A DNA stretch of 64,000 bases from Oscillospiraceae bacterium (GTDB lineage Bacteria; Bacillota; Clostridia; Oscillospirales; Ruminococcaceae): the NCBI GenBank assembly GCA_016288755.1, contig JAEELE010000097.1:1-64000 (forward strand), in the 5' to 3' direction. The notes below the pieces were generated by a model. The model had not been told where the DNA came from. It made no database searches and saw only the letters and a list, made by a program, of their open reading frames with translations. The first letter of the stretch is position 1; each line of letters starts with the position of its first letter. Of this stretch, positions 61,152 through 64,000 are shown one piece after another. Made by a program: the position numbers and the translations under genes.

Positions 61152-64000
61152 TTATGCCTTGAATGCAGCGCGCACGAAGTTGTAGAGATGGGCACGGATG
61201 CAGTTGTCGCCGTGGTAGCCGCCCTCGACATAGTGCCAGATGTGCGGGCAGTTCGCGGAGGTCGCGCTGTTGTGATAGCCCGAGGGCGTTGTGCCGACCG
61301 TCTGGTCATTGCTGCCGGCGGTCATGAGGATCAGGCGCGGTGCCGCTTCCTCATTTGCCCACTTGAAGACCGGGGATGCGCCCGGTGCTGCGCAGATCGA
61401 GCCGACATAGCCGAAGATATCCGCGTGCTTGGTGCCGATGTTCAGCGACTCTCTGCCGCCCATCGAGAAGCCGGTGATTGCGGTGTTCTCCTTGCCGGTC
61501 CTGACGCTGTACTTCGATTCGATCAGCGGCATCAGCTCGTCGATCAGCACCTTCTCGAAGTTGTCGTATGCCTGATTGTTCGCGTTGTCCATGCCCGAGA
61601 CATTGTCCTGCGTCTGGCTGGAGTAGATGTACGGGAAGACGAGGATCATTTCCTCTGCCTCGCCCGCCGCGATCGCGTTGCCGACGATCTCGACCGTGGT
61701 CATGCCGTTCTGCGTGTCGTTGCCGACTCTGCACATGCGGTCCTGGTTCTCGTAGTAGCCGTGCATGACATACATGACCGGATACTTCTTGGATTCGGTG
61801 TAGCCTGCGGGGAGCAGCACGACATAGGGCTTGTCGCGCTTGCAGAATTCGGAGTAATACTTGCCGTCGACCAGTGTGCCGTACTGTCTGCCGCCCTGCT
61901 TCTGGCGGTCTGAATTGCTCTCGGTCTGCTTGATCTGTGCCGCAACGACCGGCGTATACTCGGAGATCAGCCTGCCGCTGTTGTACTGCGGCTGATCGGG
62001 TTCATCCGGCTGCGTGACAACTGTATTAGTGCTGCTCTTCCCGAACTCCTTGATTTGTCCGGTCAGATACTTGACATACCAGACAGCATCCGCCGTTGTG
62101 ACCTGGCCGTCCTGCGTGACGTCCGCCGCCTTCTTCGCAGCCGCGTCATTCAGCTTGCCGATCAGGATGCGCTTGCAGAGCGTGAGGTCGGCGCCGTTGA
62201 TCCTGCCGTTGCCGTCGATGTCGCCGAGCAGGAAGCTGATCGCCTTCGGACCGTCGATCACGGTGCCCTCCGGTGCGGCGATAACCTCATCGACAAAGAA
62301 GTTCGCCGTCGTGCCGGTGTCGCCGTCCGTCTCGAAGTAGAACTGGACGTTGGTCGCACCCGCCGGGATCGTGTAGGCGGTGTTGGCGAGCTGTACCCAG
62401 TCGCCCTTCGTGACGACCTCGGTCGCGATCTTGTCATACTGTGTCTCGCCGCTCGCGTCCTTATACTCGACCGAGAAGTGCATCTTCTCGGAGGCGTTGG
62501 TATCCTGCATCACGACCGCGCTGAAGCTGTAGGTCTCGCCCGCCTTGAGCTTGCCGGGCATCGTGTGGGTCGCGCCGTGCCATGTGGAGCCGCGGTCGGT
62601 GACTGCGAGCGACTGGCTGCCGTCATACTTCTGTGCGCTTGTCGCCGCAACGGATGCGCCGCCGCGTCCGGAGAAGCCGTCCGTGCTGTTCTCGAAGGTG
62701 TAGTGGAAGAGATAGCCGTTCGGATCGGGCTCTGCCTCGCCGGTGCTGATCACGAAGGTCGTGACCGACTGTGCCGGGAGCTGCGCGGTGAAGCTGCTGT
62801 CGCTGTAGCTCGGGGCACTGCACGAGCGGAAGTTCTCGCTCGAGGTGGAGTGCCATGCGGAGATTTCGGAGATCTTCTCGCCGCTGGACAGCGTGAAGTT
62901 CTCGGTCGCCGTGCTGCCGCCCTTGTTGATCGCAACGACCTTGACATCGCCGTCGTCGTTCTTGTAGGCGGAGATGAGGACATTCGACTCAGGGCTTGCC
63001 GTTGCTGCGATGCGGTAATCGCCCGGGCGCACCCACTTGGAATACTGCGCCATGACCGCGCCGCGCTTGGAGACTCTGCCGTCATCCCAGAGGAAGCTGT
63101 ACTGGCGGCGGATGTACCACCAGACATATGCGCTCATGTTGCCGAGCACCATGCCGTTGTGGATGTTCTCTGCCGCCTGCAGCGCCTGATCCCATTTGTC
63201 CGCGGAGTTCGCGTCACTGTTCGGGACATAGACCTCGGTCATCCAGATCTCCTTGCCGGAATTGATGACGGGGTCGTAGTGCATCGCATTTGCCTGCGTG
63301 CCGTAGAAGTGCGTACCGAAGAGGTCGCAGTTCGCAAGTGCCTTGGAATTCTTGAGGACTGCATCGTAGTAATCCTTGCTGTAGGAGAAGGATTCTGCCG
63401 ACATCAGCTTGGTGTTCGTGCCGCCGACGGTCGCGTCCTTGTAGTTCGCGATGAAGTTTGCCGCGCGGTCCGGTGTCCAGTAGGTCCACTCGCCCGACCA
63501 GTCCGGCTCGTTCTGCACGGAGACGGAATTGAGGTGGACGTTCTGCCCCTCGCAGTACTTGATGAAGTCGTTGAGGTGCTTGGCGTACTGCCCCTCGGCG
63601 CCGTTATTGAGGACGTACTGACCGCCTCTCGGACCGCCGGAGCCGTTGGAGCGCATGCTGGCAGGCGGGTTCCACGGCGTCGCAAAGACCGTGGCGCCGA
63701 GTGCCTGTGCGCGCTGCGCGGTCGGAATGGCGTTTCTCCACGCGTTGGAGTCGTCGCTGATGAAGATGCGCAGGATGGTGAGACCGAGCTCATCGTCACC
63801 GTTGCCGAAGGCAGTCTGCACACATGCCGCGGACATGTCGCCGCTGGCGCCGTACTGCGTGTTGACGCTCTGCCATTCGGGGTGGTTCATGCCGCCGAAG
63901 CCGCGGATGATCTGGTACTGCGTGGAGGTGTCGATCGACACATTGCCTGCCGCACCGGCAGTCGGCACCGATGTGAACGGCACGGAGACGCAGAGCATGA
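61152..64000 (-). CDS. Cellulosomal GH30 glucuronoxylanase - CBM22 - dockerin - CE1 esterase (5' end beyond right edge)
   Basis: The last ~948 codons are visible. The M at 63998 is inside the signal peptide (LCVSVPFTSVPTAGAAG lacks the basic N-region), so the true start lies outside the window. GH30 (~20-420; acid/base Glu in VQNEPDW, nucleophile Glu in IWMTEVY) cuts glucuronic-acid-substituted xylan; then a CBM22-like module (~435-580), a dockerin (~590-660; GDIDGNGRINGADLTLCKR, DVTQDGQVTTADAVWYVK) and a C-terminal CE1/esterase-D domain (~680-948) with nucleophile GFSMGGRESL and His in EGGYHGDN. It could remove feruloyl or acetyl groups. The pair of this gene and the GH10 gene gives full xylan debranching. 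Confidence 0.93.
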   Translation of the reverse strand, partial: MLCVSVPFTSVPTAGAAGNVSIDTSTQYQIIRGFGGMNHPEWQSVNTQYGASGDMSAACVQTAFGNGDDELGLTILRIFISDDSNAWRNAIPTAQRAQALGATVFATPWNPPASMRSNGSGGPRGGQYVLNNGAEGQYAKHLNDFIKYCEGQNVHLNSVSVQNEPDWSGEWTYWTPDRAANFIANYKDATVGGTNTKLMSAESFSYSKDYYDAVLKNSKALANCDLFGTHFYGTQANAMHYDPVINSGKEIWMTEVYVPNSDANSADKWDQALQAAENIHNGMVLGNMSAYVWWYIRRQYSFLWDDGRVSKRGAVMAQYSKWVRPGDYRIAATASPESNVLISAYKNDDGDVKVVAINKGGSTATENFTLSSGEKISEISAWHSTSSENFRSCSAPSYSDSSFTAQLPAQSVTTFVISTGEAEPDPNGYLFHYTFENSTDGFSGRGGASVAATSAQKYDGSQSLAVTDRGSTWHGATHTMPGKLKAGETYSFSAVVMQDTNASEKMHFSVEYKDASGETQYDKIATEVVTKGDWVQLANTAYTIPAGATNVQFYFETDGDTGTTANFFVDEVIAAPEGTVIDGPKAISFLLGDIDGNGRINGADLTLCKRILIGKLNDAAAKKAADVTQDGQVTTADAVWYVKYLTGQIKEFGKSSTNTVVTQPDEPDQPQYNSGRLISEYTPVVAAQIKQTESNSDRQKQGGRQYGTLVDGKYYSEFCKRDKPYVVLLPAGYTESKKYPVMYVMHGYYENQDRMCRVGNDTQNGMTTVEIVGNAIAAGEAEEMILVFPYIYSSQTQDNVSGMDNANNQAYDNFEKVLIDELMPLIESKYSVRTGKENTAITGFSMGGRESLNIGTKHADIFGYVGSICAAPGASPVFKWANEEAAPRLILMTAGSNDQTVGTTPSGYHNSATSANCPHIWHYVEGGYHGDNCIRAHLYNFVRAAFKA

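Overview
The window looks like chromosomal DNA of a GC-rich, anaerobic, cellulosome-producing Firmicute, most likely a Ruminococcus relative (Oscillospiraceae, near R. champanellensis or R. flavefaciens). The basis is four dockerin-bearing proteins, two multimodular xylanolytic enzymes (CBM22-GH10-CBM22-dockerin-GH43-CBM6 and GH30-CBM22-dockerin-CE1), Firmicute housekeeping order (RNase J, gdpP, rplI, dnaB, tilS, ftsH) and AGGAGG-type ribosome binding sites with TTGACA/TATAAT promoters. The genus is inferred, not shown by a marker gene. No rRNA, tRNA, CRISPR array, transposase or prophage block was seen.

Layout. 1-7.5 kb: a truncated VanY-type D,D-carboxypeptidase lipoprotein, a membrane SGNH protein whose nucleophile serine is replaced, a tandem-domain ThyX, an ArsR-controlled zinc/cadmium P-type ATPase operon with a clear operator, and a GT2 glycosyltransferase. 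7.8-16.7 kb: guaA with a short attenuator-like leader; a BadF-type activase system split into a 975-aa and a 415-aa gene, with three unknown genes between them, two of which are tandem paralogues; and a lone DUF6291-like protein. 16.9-21 kb: pyruvate kinase and a translationally coupled queA-doc-membrane protein operon in which QueA carries an extra C-terminal tail just where a Doc antitoxin would be expected. 21.3-31 kb: RNase J, GdpP, then the overlapping set rplI-dnaB-tilS, and ftsH. 31.3-41.2 kb: radA preceded by a coupled mini-ORF made from a partial duplication of its own start, small membrane and zinc-ribbon proteins, a VTC/DUF4956/Cthe_2159-like surface operon, and an LRR surface protein. 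41.3-49.2 kb: rpoC and rpoB. 49.2-49.9 kb: a candidate antisense small RNA facing the rpoB promoter. 49.9-53.8 kb: an ECF sigma factor, its likely membrane partner and two dockerin proteins. 53.9-64 kb: a LacI-sensor/AraC hybrid regulator beside the two large cellulosomal xylan-degrading genes, the last of which runs off the right edge.

The right third reads as a plant-fibre response region: sensing and transcription control (sigma/anti-sigma-like pair and hybrid regulator) next to cellulosomal enzymes that cut xylan (GH10, GH30), trim arabinose side chains (GH43) and remove feruloyl or acetyl esters (CE1). Many intergenic gaps hold members of a heptanucleotide repeat family (AGRARTG units ending in AGGAGTTGTTCCG) and a longer intergenic repeat with palindromes. 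Coordinates of CDS starts were chosen from visible ribosome binding sites and often differ from the longest ORF in the track.
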